Counted from the first letter of the stretch, positions 9,392-18,019 are shown. The stretch is DNA of 64,000 bases from Nitrosomonas sp. (GCF_024282095.1 NZ_JAMWZS010000005.1:29051-93050), one strand, 5' to 3'. Notes: a model not told the origin generated them from the sequence alone. Made by a program: numbers and translations.

Positions 9392-9604
9392 TTAGACGGT
9401 TATTTCAGCATATGGAACAATACTTGTTGGCTGCGGTACAGGCAAACCATCTTCAATCATACCTTCGATATGCAGTTCAATCGCGTCACGAATTTCCTGT
9501 TCTGCTTCCTCAATGGTAGCGCCGGTTGCTATGCAACCAGGCAAATCGGGCACATAGGCTGAGTAGTTATTTTCCGCTTTTTCGACAACGATTGCGTAAT
9601 GCAT
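9392..9604 (-). CDS. hicB: HicB-family antitoxin
   Basis: Small antitoxin of the HicAB type II system: it adopts a degraded RNase-H-like fold that covers the HicA toxin. Recognisable pattern: MHYAIVVEKAENNYSAYVPDLPGC, then GATIEEAEQEIRDAIELHIEGM and a short C-terminal tail. At 70 residues it is the short form without a separate DNA-binding domain. ATG 9604 lies three bases after the stop of the upstream hicA remnant, the standard order and spacing. Because the partner toxin gene is internally deleted, this may be an orphan antitoxin. Confidence 0.88.
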   Translation of the reverse strand: MHYAIVVEKAENNYSAYVPDLPGCIATGATIEEAEQEIRDAIELHIEGMIEDGLPVPQPTSIVPYAEITV

Positions 9605-9607
9605 GAT

Positions 9608-9712
9608 TTACTCCTTCAGTTTCGCTTGCTTGAATTGTCGATGACTGCCTCGTGTTGTGACAAGATACCAGCCATCTCGTTTCAGCATGCTCAAAATTTC
9701 ATTTACTTTCAT
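9608..9712 (-). pseudogene. hicA: hicA toxin gene with internal deletion
   Basis: Directly upstream of hicB is a 34-codon frame that begins as a normal HicA (MKVNEILSMLKRDGWYLV, then TTRGSHRQFK with the catalytic-type histidine at residue 24) but then jumps to QAKLKE and stops. Intact HicA proteins have about 60 residues, continue from HRQ[FY]K through a beta-strand and helix, and end in ...LKQAGLKE. The visible product therefore looks like the two ends of HicA joined, with about 25 central-to-late codons lost in frame. The ATG (9712) and the spacing to hicB are preserved. The product is predicted to be inactive. Confidence 0.75.
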
Positions 9713-9779
9713 GAAAATAGGATAACAGATTGCAATAGCTTTTCCACAATGCCCAATGTTCGATAGTTATAAGATGCCG

Positions 9780-10025
9780 TTAATGATTTCCACGCAGTAA
9801 GCCAGACACACTGAGGTCTTCATCGATATCTGGCCAATGGATACCTTCACCATCGCCCAGAAGTTCGTAGTTCGTTCGCTGATTTTTCGTGGCAGCTGCC
9901 AAGCGAGGAAACCACACTAAAGGAACAATGATTTTTCTTCCATCCACCAGAGAGACAATCATATCGTCATCTGTAAATTCAACACCTTCTGCTAAAGCAT
10001 ATGTTTCAACTGCCAATATACTCAT
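9780..10025 (-). CDS. DUF2442-domain protein
   Basis: Small DUF2442 protein (81 residues). Pattern: VEFTDDDMIVSLVDGRKIIVPLVWFPRLAAATKNQRTNYELLG, then EGIHWPDIDEDLSVSGLL, the typical fold core with a conserved W-P-D-I-DED. The start is placed at ATG 10025 because the domain begins right there; an upstream ATG at 10088 would add 21 residues lying inside the preceding gene. It overlaps the DUF4160 gene by 20 bases. DUF4160/DUF2442 pairs recur on mobile DNA and are thought to behave like toxin-antitoxin modules; that role is not proven and is inferred here. Confidence 0.8.
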   Translation of the reverse strand: MSILAVETYALAEGVEFTDDDMIVSLVDGRKIIVPLVWFPRLAAATKNQRTNYELLGDGEGIHWPDIDEDLSVSGLLRGNH

Positions 10026-10242
10026 TCCATGCCTCCATAAACATCTGTCGATTTTCGTCAACGTGCTTCTGTATCGCTCGTAACTCATGTGAAGAAAAGT
10101 GCTTTGAGCTTGCTAACCCGACGGGATTTAACCAGAATTTAGCAAGAAATCTCTCGCGTTGCACGTGAATGTGTGGTGGCTCGCCTTTTTCGTTGCTGTA
10201 AAAGAAGAAACGATAAGAACTTAACCTGAGTATTGTGGGCAT
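10006..10242 (-). CDS. DUF4160-domain protein
   Basis: DUF4160 protein of 78 residues. Key pattern: MPTILRLSSYRFFFYSNEKGEPPHIHVQ with the conserved 'EPPHIHV', followed by AKFWLNPVGLASSKHFSSHELRAIQKHVDENR. Upstream member of a two-gene unit with DUF2442, overlapping it by 20 bases. The pair is next to hicBA, so this 850-bp stretch holds two toxin-antitoxin-like modules inserted between the hydrolase pair and olsF. Biochemical function of the family is not known to me. Confidence 0.82.
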   Translation of the reverse strand: MPTILRLSSYRFFFYSNEKGEPPHIHVQRERFLAKFWLNPVGLASSKHFSSHELRAIQKHVDENRQMFMEAWNEYIGS

Positions 10243-10514
10243 ATTGTTACCTACTTCATCCTTTTTTAGGCATAAAGTTTGAGTTATCTGTTTTCATGAA
10301 GAGTGGATTCTCAGCTTGGTTTCTGCCTCGCGCAGGAGTGAATGGTAAGAGCGTATCTGTACTTCAGGTATATTACGATTCCACGCGGTTCGCGAAAACT
10401 CTTTAGGCGAAGTTGATCGCGCAAATATGCCTGCGCTTCAGCGCAGGCATCGATATCATCATATCAAATTCGCCAATCTCTCGGAAATTCAGTTAATAAA
10501 TCAGTAAAAAGTTA
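10243..10514. other. Non-coding stretch with a perfect hairpin
   Basis: No gene is visible between the DUF4160 start and the olsF promoter. The one clear structure is a perfect inverted repeat at 10427-10450: ATGCCTGCGC, loop TTCA, GCGCAGGCAT (10-bp stem). It is not followed by a T-run in either direction, so a simple terminator is unlikely; a REP-like or recombination site is possible. Confidence 0.5.
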
Positions 10515-10548
10515 ACGTCATTTTTCTGTCACATTAATCCTCTATCGT
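10515..10548 (+). promoter_or_regulatory. Candidate Pho box and -10 for olsF
   Basis: ACGTCAT (10515-10521), TTTT, then CTGTCAC (10526-10532) fits the Pho-box layout of two seven-base units 11 bp apart; the second unit is a perfect consensus match and the first matches five of seven. A -10-like TATCGT (10543-10548) follows after exactly ten bases, the same geometry as at the glycosyltransferase operon. It lies 50 bp before the olsF ATG. PhoB control is inferred. Confidence 0.62.
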
Positions 10549-10582
10549 ATCCAACATTCAATTCCCGTAATGGAGTCGGTTT

Positions 10583-12340
10583 ATGCTGAATGTCGATGCC
10601 TTGCTGAAAGATTATTTTCAGAATACGGATGAGGCCAATGACAAGCCGCTGATGAAGGCGGCTTCCTCAGTCTTAAAAAAGCTTTTTCATCAGAAAGAAA
10701 TTAACGATTTCATTGAGACTCACCAATATCTGGAGGGATTGGAGTTTAACGATGCGGTACTGGAGCATTTTAATTTTACCTTTCAGGTTTCCAGCAAAGA
10801 CCGCGCACGCATCCCTGATCAACGTCGTTTGCTGATTGTCGCCAATCATCCCATCGGCTCGCTGGATGGATTGGCGCTGCTCAAGCTGGTATCGGAGATC
10901 AGAACCGATGTGAAGGTTGTTGCAACGGCTTTGTTGAATTGTATTGATCCGCTGAAAAGCTTGTTTCTCTCGGTGGACAACTCGTCAGAATCAGCCAATC
11001 ATCGCGAAAGCATGCATCAGATAGTTGAGGCACTGGAAGCGGAGCAGGCGGTCATTTTATTTCCAACCGGAGAAGTTTCGCGAATTTCCCCGATGGGCGT
11101 ACGCGATGGTAAATGGAAAACCGGTTTCTTATCGCTAGCCAAGAAAACCAAGACTCCCATTGTTCCAGTCTATATCGGTGGCAAGAATTCAACGCTGTTT
11201 TATGGCCTTTCCAGTATCTATAAACCGTTAGGTACAGTGATGCTGGTCAATGAGATGTTCAACCAAAAGGGCGGTGAAATTTCATTTCGGATCGGCAAAC
11301 CGATCCCGTGGGAATCGATTGCGGCAATGGATTTATCCAAAAAAGCTGTGGCGAAACTGATGCGCAAGCAGGTCTATTTATTAGGTAAGAAGAAGAAAAA
11401 AGAACTGTTCAAACCGATTGAAAATATCATTCACCCAGTTCGCACCCAATTAATCCGCAAGGAATTGAAAGCTTCGCAACTCATTGGTAAAACCCAGGAT
11501 GGCAAGCACATCTATTTATTTGACTATATGTCGAATTCCAGTGTGATGCGTGAAATCGGCCGGTTGCGAGAATTATCTTTCAGGCAGGTACAGGAGGGAA
11601 CCGGTAATGCTCTGGATATCGACAGTTATGATCGCTATTACCGGCACCTGATTCTCTGGGACGAAGACGAATTGGAAATTATCGGCTCCTATCGCATCGG
11701 AGAAGCCGCCAGGATTCTCAAGGAACATGGAGAAGCAGGGCTGTACACTCATAGCTTATTCGAGTTTAGTCCAGCGTTTAGGCCTTATCTGGAGCACGCG
11801 ATCGAGTTGGGGCGCAGTTTCATTCAACCCAGATATCAGGGGAAACGCAGCCTGGATTATCTGTGGTATGGAATTGGCGCTTATCTGTATCAGCATCCAG
11901 AGATACGCTATATGGTTGGGCCGGTTTCGCTGAGCACTTCTTTGCCTGAGTCTGCGCAGAGAGTGATTGCAGGTTTTTATACAGGGCTTTTCGGCAAAGA
12001 CGAATTGCTTGTTCGTGCCAGACTTCAATTTGAATTTGATCTGATTGAAGATTTTTCACCATTCAATAAGGTTTCGGATGCAACTGAATATAAGCAAGCC
12101 TATGCGGTGCTTAAAGAAAAAATGGAAGAATTTGGCGTAAAGGTGCCGGTATTGTATAAGCAATACGTGGAGCTATGCGAGCCGGGTGGTTGTGAATTTC
12201 TGGGTTTTAATATTGATCCTAGTTTTTCGAACTGCGTGGATGCATTGATTCTGGTGCATATCAATGCCATTAAAGAAAAGAAACACCAGCGCTATATTGA
12301 AAGCCATGCAGTAGTTACGCAGAATCTGCATTCTGCATAA
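10583..12340 (+). CDS. olsF: OlsF-type bifunctional ornithine-lipid acyltransferase
   Basis: Fusion of two acyltransferases that together make ornithine lipid, a membrane lipid without phosphate. The N-terminal half is a PlsC/OlsA-like O-acyltransferase: NHPIGSLDG (His89 to Asp95, an HX5D variant of the usual HX4D) and ILFPTGEVSR as the acceptor motif. The C-terminal half (from about residue 300) is a hemolysin/OlsB-like GNAT N-acyltransferase (RELSFRQVQEG, then YDRYYRHLILWDEDELEIIGSYRIG). 585 residues is the expected length for the fusion. ATG 10583 has GGAG seven bases upstream. A candidate Pho box precedes it. Known for OlsF: the C-terminal domain N-acylates ornithine and the N-terminal domain O-acylates the product. 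Another aminolipid cannot be excluded. Confidence 0.85.
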   Translation: MLNVDALLKDYFQNTDEANDKPLMKAASSVLKKLFHQKEINDFIETHQYLEGLEFNDAVLEHFNFTFQVSSKDRARIPDQRRLLIVANHPIGSLDGLALLKLVSEIRTDVKVVATALLNCIDPLKSLFLSVDNSSESANHRESMHQIVEALEAEQAVILFPTGEVSRISPMGVRDGKWKTGFLSLAKKTKTPIVPVYIGGKNSTLFYGLSSIYKPLGTVMLVNEMFNQKGGEISFRIGKPIPWESIAAMDLSKKAVAKLMRKQVYLLGKKKKKELFKPIENIIHPVRTQLIRKELKASQLIGKTQDGKHIYLFDYMSNSSVMREIGRLRELSFRQVQEGTGNALDIDSYDRYYRHLILWDEDELEIIGSYRIGEAARILKEHGEAGLYTHSLFEFSPAFRPYLEHAIELGRSFIQPRYQGKRSLDYLWYGIGAYLYQHPEIRYMVGPVSLSTSLPESAQRVIAGFYTGLFGKDELLVRARLQFEFDLIEDFSPFNKVSDATEYKQAYAVLKEKMEEFGVKVPVLYKQYVELCEPGGCEFLGFNIDPSFSNCVDALILVHINAIKEKKHQRYIESHAVVTQNLHSA

Positions 12341-12697
12341 ATCACTATTTTGAATATTAAGAATGATGAATTGGAGTTGATATTATCGTCCCATTATTTG
12401 TGCCAAATAAGACGCAAAATTTTATATTTTTGTTCTATTCTTTGATATTTTGTACCAAACTGGTTTTTGTTTATTTTTCTGCGCTAATCCCTAATTGATG
12501 CACTTTTCAAGCATTTTTTCTTTCCTCTTATCTAGTGCTGGTGGCTCTGGTGGTGCAAATGGTCAAATTACTACTAGGCGCATAATGAATCCAACACTAT
12601 CAAAAGGAAGTAGCCCGGGGTATCCTCGTGGTTGCTTCAAGTATTAAATTCAGCATCTTCTAAACCGCAAGGTGTAGATCCATATACTGGAAACACG
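12341..12697. other. Non-coding, AT-rich stretch after olsF
   Basis: No reading frame with family features is seen. Several T-rich runs follow the olsF stop, but no clear hairpin terminator was found. It may be a scar left by lost accessory DNA, since mobile-element remains begin about 1.3 kb downstream. Confidence 0.4.
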
Positions 12698-12799
12698 CTA
12701 TCCAACGCACAAACGCATTTTCTGAGGTTTGTTGCTTAATGCAGTGTTTGTCAGTGTTGCGGCAATGCGTAAGATATCAATGGCTATATCATTTTTCAT
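12698..12799 (-). CDS. Possible 33-residue small protein
   Basis: A short frame, MKNDIAIDILRIAATLTNTA then LSNKPQKMRLCVG, preceded by GGGAGA six bases before its ATG, a strong ribosome site. It is predicted to be largely helical with no membrane segment. No family recognised. It could be a small protein or the surviving start of a deleted gene. It is divergent from the adenine methylase gene. Confidence 0.3.
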   Translation of the reverse strand: MKNDIAIDILRIAATLTNTALSNKPQKMRLCVG

Positions 12800-12863
12800 A
12801 AGATTCTCCCGTGTTAAATTAAGATTGCGTTTCTGAGTTGCGATAGCAGTTTAATACAGGAAT

Positions 12864-12881
12864 ATGTCATCTAAATGTCAC
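12864..12881 (+). promoter_or_regulatory. Pho-box-like site upstream of the adenine methylase
   Basis: ATGTCAT (12864-12870), CTAA, ATGTCAC (12875-12881): two units at 11-bp spacing, each differing from CTGTCAT/C only in the first base. It is 61 bp before the methylase ATG. No -10 is as well placed as at olsF; TACACT at 12904 or GATAAT at 12886 are candidates. Either the methylase is phosphate-controlled or the site is left over from a lost gene. Confidence 0.45.
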
Positions 12882-12942
12882 ACAAGATAATTAACAAATA
12901 AGCTACACTCTCAAGCGAAGCAATCAAATTGGGAAATATGCT

Positions 12943-13806
12943 ATGAAGTTCGATACCCCACTACGTTACCCGGGCGACAAAGCCAGATTGGCAGACTTTT
13001 TCAAGATGGTTTTTAGGCACAATGCCTTGCTGGACGGTCATTACGTTGAGCCATATGCTGGCGGCGCTGGGATAGCGCTAAACTTGCTTACTCAGGGCTA
13101 TGTATCCTGTATTCATCTGAACGATTTGAGTCCTGCTGTATTTGCTTTCTGGCATAGCGTTATCAATCAACCGGAAGAGCTTTGTAGAGCCATTCATGAT
13201 GTAAAAATAACAAAAGAAGAATGGCTTAAACAAGAAGCTATTCTTAATACGCCTGCCGATCATAGTCTGCTTGAGGTCGGATTCTCGAACTTTTTTCTGA
13301 ATCGTACTAACCGACCAGGAGTGCTCTGGAAAAATGCATTCAGGGAAATAAAACAGAGCGAGCTTTGGGCGGTTGATCCGCGTTTTAACAAAAATGAGTT
13401 GATTCGCCGGATTGAATGGATTGCCATGTTTCGCCCACGGATTCGCTTGTATAACCTGGATGCAGAAGAATTTATTAAATCCGTATTGCCTGCACTTCCA
13501 AGTAAAACGCTCGTTTATCTTGATCCTCCCTACTATGTCAAAGGATGGTGGCCTTATGAAGGCGACTATTCACATGATGACCATATAAACATCGCAAAGC
13601 TGGTCAAGGAACAGATCGACCAGTATTGGATGGTTTCATACGACAATGTACCAGAAGCCATTGAAATGTATAAAGGTTACCCATCTATAGTCTATGATAT
13701 GAAGCATCGTGCGCGAGATAGCTACATAGGTACTGAGATCATGTTTTTTAGCGATAGACTGATTATTCCTGATGTAGATAATCCTGTGGATCTGAAGGCA
13801 GCTTAA
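12943..13806 (+). CDS. D12-class (Dam-like) adenine-N6 DNA methyltransferase
   Basis: Solitary N6-adenine methyltransferase. AdoMet site: YVEPYAGGAGIAL (motif I) plus an N-terminal FDTPLRYPGDKARL block typical of Dam/D12 enzymes; catalytic motif IV is DPPYY (about residue 198). At 287 residues it is near the usual Dam length. ATG 12943 has a GGGA eight bases upstream. No restriction endonuclease, specificity subunit or phage gene is adjacent, so it is best called an orphan methylase; the next gene downstream is an IS256 remnant. Sequence specificity cannot be told from the protein alone. Confidence 0.85.
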   Translation: MKFDTPLRYPGDKARLADFFKMVFRHNALLDGHYVEPYAGGAGIALNLLTQGYVSCIHLNDLSPAVFAFWHSVINQPEELCRAIHDVKITKEEWLKQEAILNTPADHSLLEVGFSNFFLNRTNRPGVLWKNAFREIKQSELWAVDPRFNKNELIRRIEWIAMFRPRIRLYNLDAEEFIKSVLPALPSKTLVYLDPPYYVKGWWPYEGDYSHDDHINIAKLVKEQIDQYWMVSYDNVPEAIEMYKGYPSIVYDMKHRARDSYIGTEIMFFSDRLIIPDVDNPVDLKAA

Positions 13807-13977
13807 TTGCGCACCAGGTTACATGGGAGCGGTGGGCCGCGCTATTTTATGGACAAAATTGTCCTGCTAAAGCCATAAATACCTGACAAGATAGCTAAAG
13901 GCATTTATTGATACGCACTGGCTGAAATATTGAGGAATTTCTGCCCTGGTGTTACCCGAGGGGCATTTCAAAGGGAG

Positions 13978-14395
13978 ATTTTTCAGAGACACTGCTTGGG
14001 TGCATAAAACTGTCAATTAGAAAAACTGCCCAAAGCCATGCAGCCCAACGTCAAAAAAGCTTTGCATAATATCTGGCAGGCAGAGCCCGGAAAGAAGTTT
14101 ACAAAGCATTGGATGACTGTATTGAACGGTTCAGTCGGAAATACCCCTAGCGCGATGGACTGTCTGGCCAAAGACAAAGATTCCATGCTGGTTTTTATGA
14201 TTATCCTACCGAGAATTGGCAGCATATCAGAACCACCAATCCGATTGAGTCTGTATTTGCTACTGCCAGACTAAGAACTGCCAAAACGAGAAATTGTGGC
14301 AGCCGGACAACAATACTGACTATGGCTTCTAAATCAATGAAAAATGCACAGAAAAAATGGCTCCGGTTGAGAGGGTATAACTTGCGAAGGCTGTC
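13978..14395 (+). pseudogene. IS256-family (Mutator-type) transposase remnant, 3' part
   Basis: Conceptual translation with several frame changes gives the C-terminal part of an IS256 transposase: 'RDTAWVHKTVN', 'LEKLPKAMQPNVKKALHNIW', then 'FYDYPTEWQHIRTTNPIESV', 'FATARLRTAKTRNCGSRTT' and 'KNAQKKWLRLRGYNL'. These match the family signature around the third catalytic residue (TTNPIES). The frame is broken at least around 14015, 14090 and 14200, and the N-terminal two thirds are absent. Decayed, non-functional. Confidence 0.8.
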
Positions 14396-14430
14396 TTGTT
14401 CGTTAAGAAAATTTTTACTGGAGTGAATCA

Positions 14431-15561
14431 ATGAAAAAGATCAAGCTTCAATTTGAGAAAGAAGGGGAGGGAATATCGAAGTCTCTGTCTGCGTTTGTAC
14501 GTTTAGGGGATTCGATTTTCGCAGCAGGCGACGAAGGGGGCGATCTAGCCAGACTTAAAGAATTTGATGATGGCACTTGTTTTAGGCTCAAGGAATTGAT
14601 CAATTTGAGTAATTGGTTTGATTTTCCAATCCCGCCACAAAAAGACCAGACAAAACAGGTGATGGAAGTTGATCTTGAAGGGATGGATTTTGACTATACC
14701 AATCAGCTCTTATGGCTGGTTGGCTCGCATAGTCTGAAACGCGGTAAGGCGGATGCAACGTTTGATACAAAGAAGAATTTGGAACTACTTGGTAAAGTGA
14801 AACCAGATGCAAATCGATTTTTTCTAGGTTGCATGTTCCTGCATAAAAACAAAAATAATCAGTTTCGACTTTCTCTGAATGAGGGTGCCAACAACACACG
14901 TGCAGCTCAGCTTAGATGTGATGCAACCACAAGCGAACTGCTGGACGAGATTAGACGCGATACGCTATTCACTCGTTTTTGTGACCAAAATGGTGGAATT
15001 CCTGGCAAGGATAATGGCATTGATATTGAGGGCTTAGCATGTGTGCCCAATGGAAGAGTGCTTGTAGGAATGCGCGGGCCAGTGTTACGAGGAATCGCAA
15101 CTATTCTTGAATTAGCGCCGGAGCGGATTGATTCACCTAGTACGAAAGCCGATCAGTTGCAACTGACAAAGATTGGTCCCACGGGGCTTAAATATCGTCG
15201 CCATTTTTTGGATCTGGCTGGGCATGGAGTTCGTGATTTGTGCTGGGATGGTGATGATCTGTTAGTTCTTGCCGGACCAACTACAGGTCTTGACTCACCA
15301 CCATTAGTTTTTCGATGGAAAGCAGCGATCAAGGCATTTGGGAAAATGAGTGGTGATGAAGAAAAGTTCGTTTGGCGTTCAGAAAATGTGCTTGTGCAAC
15401 AATCCCTAGGCTCAACCTGGAAGCAGGTTGAGACAGGTGCTGATCATGCTGAAGCGATTACATTGTTTGACAAGAAGCGCCTAATGATCGGTTACGATTC
15501 GCCCAGCACAAAACGTTTCCACAAACCGGCTTCGGTTATAGTGGATATCGTTGATTTGTAG
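14431..15561 (+). CDS. DUF3616-domain protein
   Basis: 376-residue protein of the DUF3616 type, predicted to be a beta-propeller-like all-beta protein. Supporting patterns: an N-terminal 'ISKSLSAFVRLGDSIFAAGDEG' blade, a central 'VDLEGMDFDYTNQLLWLVGSHS' and 'GIDIEGLACVPNGRVLVGMRGP', and a late 'DHAEAITLFDKKRLMIGYDSP'. No signal peptide or membrane segment. ATG 14431 has GGAG eight bases upstream. It is intact although sandwiched between an IS256 remnant and an IS3 element, which suggests acquired cargo. Function unknown. Confidence 0.75.
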   Translation: MKKIKLQFEKEGEGISKSLSAFVRLGDSIFAAGDEGGDLARLKEFDDGTCFRLKELINLSNWFDFPIPPQKDQTKQVMEVDLEGMDFDYTNQLLWLVGSHSLKRGKADATFDTKKNLELLGKVKPDANRFFLGCMFLHKNKNNQFRLSLNEGANNTRAAQLRCDATTSELLDEIRRDTLFTRFCDQNGGIPGKDNGIDIEGLACVPNGRVLVGMRGPVLRGIATILELAPERIDSPSTKADQLQLTKIGPTGLKYRRHFLDLAGHGVRDLCWDGDDLLVLAGPTTGLDSPPLVFRWKAAIKAFGKMSGDEEKFVWRSENVLVQQSLGSTWKQVETGADHAEAITLFDKKRLMIGYDSPSTKRFHKPASVIVDIVDL

Positions 15562-15621
15562 AGCTACAGTAAATTAGAATTTTTTTTGATTGCTGATGAA
15601 AAGTTACTGCCAGTCAATACT

Positions 15622-15690
15622 GGCGGATTCAACTTTGAAGTGCAATTTTTGTAAGGAAGTTTATAGGCAAGCTGCGATAGTATCGGAGCT
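15622..15690 (-). repeat. 69-bp repeat, inverted copy at 24870-24938
   Basis: The reverse complement of this stretch matches 24870-24938 over 69 bases with about five differences. The opposite-strand reading encodes the end of a transposase-like frame (RYYRSLPINFLTKVALRN then stop). It is probably the end of another insertion sequence left at both sites. Here it ends 31 bp before the left end of the IS3 element; in the other copy it abuts the truncated IS3 directly. Confidence 0.7.
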
Positions 15691-15771
15691 ACTTAAACGA
15701 CCAAGTAAAAGGAGCACAGATTGAATCGCACCGGATTTTCCGGAGATAAAATGATTTGAGAGGAGGAGAAG

Positions 15772-16091
15772 ATGAAGAATCAAATCAGTTATTCACCGGA
15801 AGTACGAGAACGAGCGGTAAGATTGGTATTCGAGCAGCAAAAGGAGCATGGATCGCAGTGGTCGGCGATCAAATCGATTGCATCAAAGATTGGCTGCACA
15901 GCGGAAACATTGCGGACATGGGTAAGAAGAGCGGAGACCGATCAGGGAATTCGGGGAGGCATGTCGACTGCGGATCGGGAAAGGCTCAAGGAATTGGAGC
16001 GGGAGAATCGGGAATTAAAGCGAGCCAACGAGATATTGCGTAAGGCATCGGCTTATTTTGCCCAGGCGGAGCTCGACCGCCGACCGAAATA

Positions 16092-16092
<1 letters not shown>
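15772..16092 (+). CDS. IS3-family transposase OrfA
   Basis: 106-residue OrfA with an N-terminal helix-turn-helix ([18 protein letters not shown], then [20 protein letters not shown]) and a C-terminal leucine-zipper-like segment ([22 protein letters not shown]) used for dimerisation. ATG 15772 follows a GAGGAGGAG ribosome site. Its stop overlaps the ATG of orfB by one base (TAATG). Confidence 0.9.
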
Positions 16093-16991
<899 letters not shown>

Positions 16992-17072
16992 CTCAAAACA
17001 AACAGTCTCCGGAAATACCGGGGCGATTCAGTTTGTCGTTAAGCTCAATCATCATCTTGCGTTCCGTTGCGC

Positions 17073-17354
17073 TTAATGATCGAGCTTTCTGGCTAAAAAA
17101 TCGCGTTCTACCGTCAGTTGCCCTATGACACGATGTAAATCGTCTGTGGTTTGTCCGCTTGCTTTGCCAGCACTGTTGTTCCTGGAAAACAACTCGGCCG
17201 CTTGTTCTATGAGTTGCCGTTTCCAGCTATTGATCTGCGTGGGATGTATCCCATAACGTGCTGCCAGTTGCGCAATGGTTTCATCTTCCCGTATCGCCGC
17301 CAGCGCTACTTTCGCCTTGAATTCAATGGAATATTGTGTGCGTTTCTTGCTCAT
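17073..17354 (-). pseudogene. OrfA of a second IS3-family element; orfB lost
   Basis: 93-residue OrfA beginning MSKKRTQYSIEFKAKVALAA, with a helix-turn-helix (IAQLAARYGIHPTQINSWKRQ) and a C-terminal helix ERDFLARKLDH. The frame of its OrfB would begin just downstream on the minus strand (...ASERKMMIELND-like) but is cut at about 17031 by the right end of the other IS3 element. No further orfB sequence was found at 15690-15721 on the far side, so the downstream half has been deleted. Confidence 0.75.
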
Positions 17355-17389
17355 GATTATGATCCTCGGATTGTCCATAGCAGAGCTTA

Positions 17390-18019
17390 ACAACCTGTAC
17401 AGTTTTGCGGTACCACTTCAGCTGGAGCGAGCACAGCGGATTCACAAGCAGCAGCCGAAAGACAAAAACAAACTCTACGCGCTGCATGTGCCGAAAGTCG
17501 AATGCATCGGCAAGGGCAAGGCGTGCAAGCCGAACGAATTCGGTGTCAAGACCAGCATTGTGGTCACGCACAAGAACGGCCTGATGGTCGGTGCAAAAAC
17601 CTTCCCCCGCAATCCCTACGATGGCCATATTCTTCATAAGCAGCTCACACAGACACAGATTTTACTCGAAGATGCAGGATCAACACCGAAGCAAGTCATT
17701 GCCGATCTCGGATTTTGCGGGGTGGATGCCGACAACCCGGACGTGAACATCATCCATCGTGGCAAGTACAAGTCACTGACAATGCCGCAGCGACGCTGGC
17801 TCCAGCGTCGACAGGCCGTGGAGCCTGCGATTGGGCACCTGAAGTCGGATCACCGAATGGATCGCTGCTGGTTGCAGGGCAGGAGATGCGCTGCATGCTG
17901 TGCTGTGTGCGGCGGGATACAACCTGCGCTGGCTGATTGTGGGCATTACTCCGCTTGGGGCTAAAGAGTATTTTGTTGCGCCTTGTGTTACTTCAGTTGA
18001 TCAACCGCTTCCGCGCTAA
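17390..18019 (+). pseudogene. IS5-family transposase remnant (N-terminus missing, frameshifted)
   Basis: C-terminal two thirds of an IS5-group transposase: 'KLYALHVPKVECIGKGKACK', 'PRNPYDGHILHKQL', 'VIADLGFCGVD', 'RQAVEPAIGHLKSDHRMDRC'. After WLQG a one-base frame change is needed to continue as 'GDALHAVLCAAGYNLRWLIV' and 'TPLGAKEYF', ending at the TAA at 18017-18019. The start lies in DNA adjoining the IS3 orfA remnant, so the 5' part was lost at that junction. Confidence 0.8.

Noticed and set aside
10427-10450. Hairpin as a terminator
   Set aside because: Perfect stem but no T-run on either side and no gene ending just before it.
12943-15561. Methylase plus DUF3616 protein as a restriction-modification system
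   Set aside because: No nuclease motif in the DUF3616 protein, and an IS256 remnant separates the genes.
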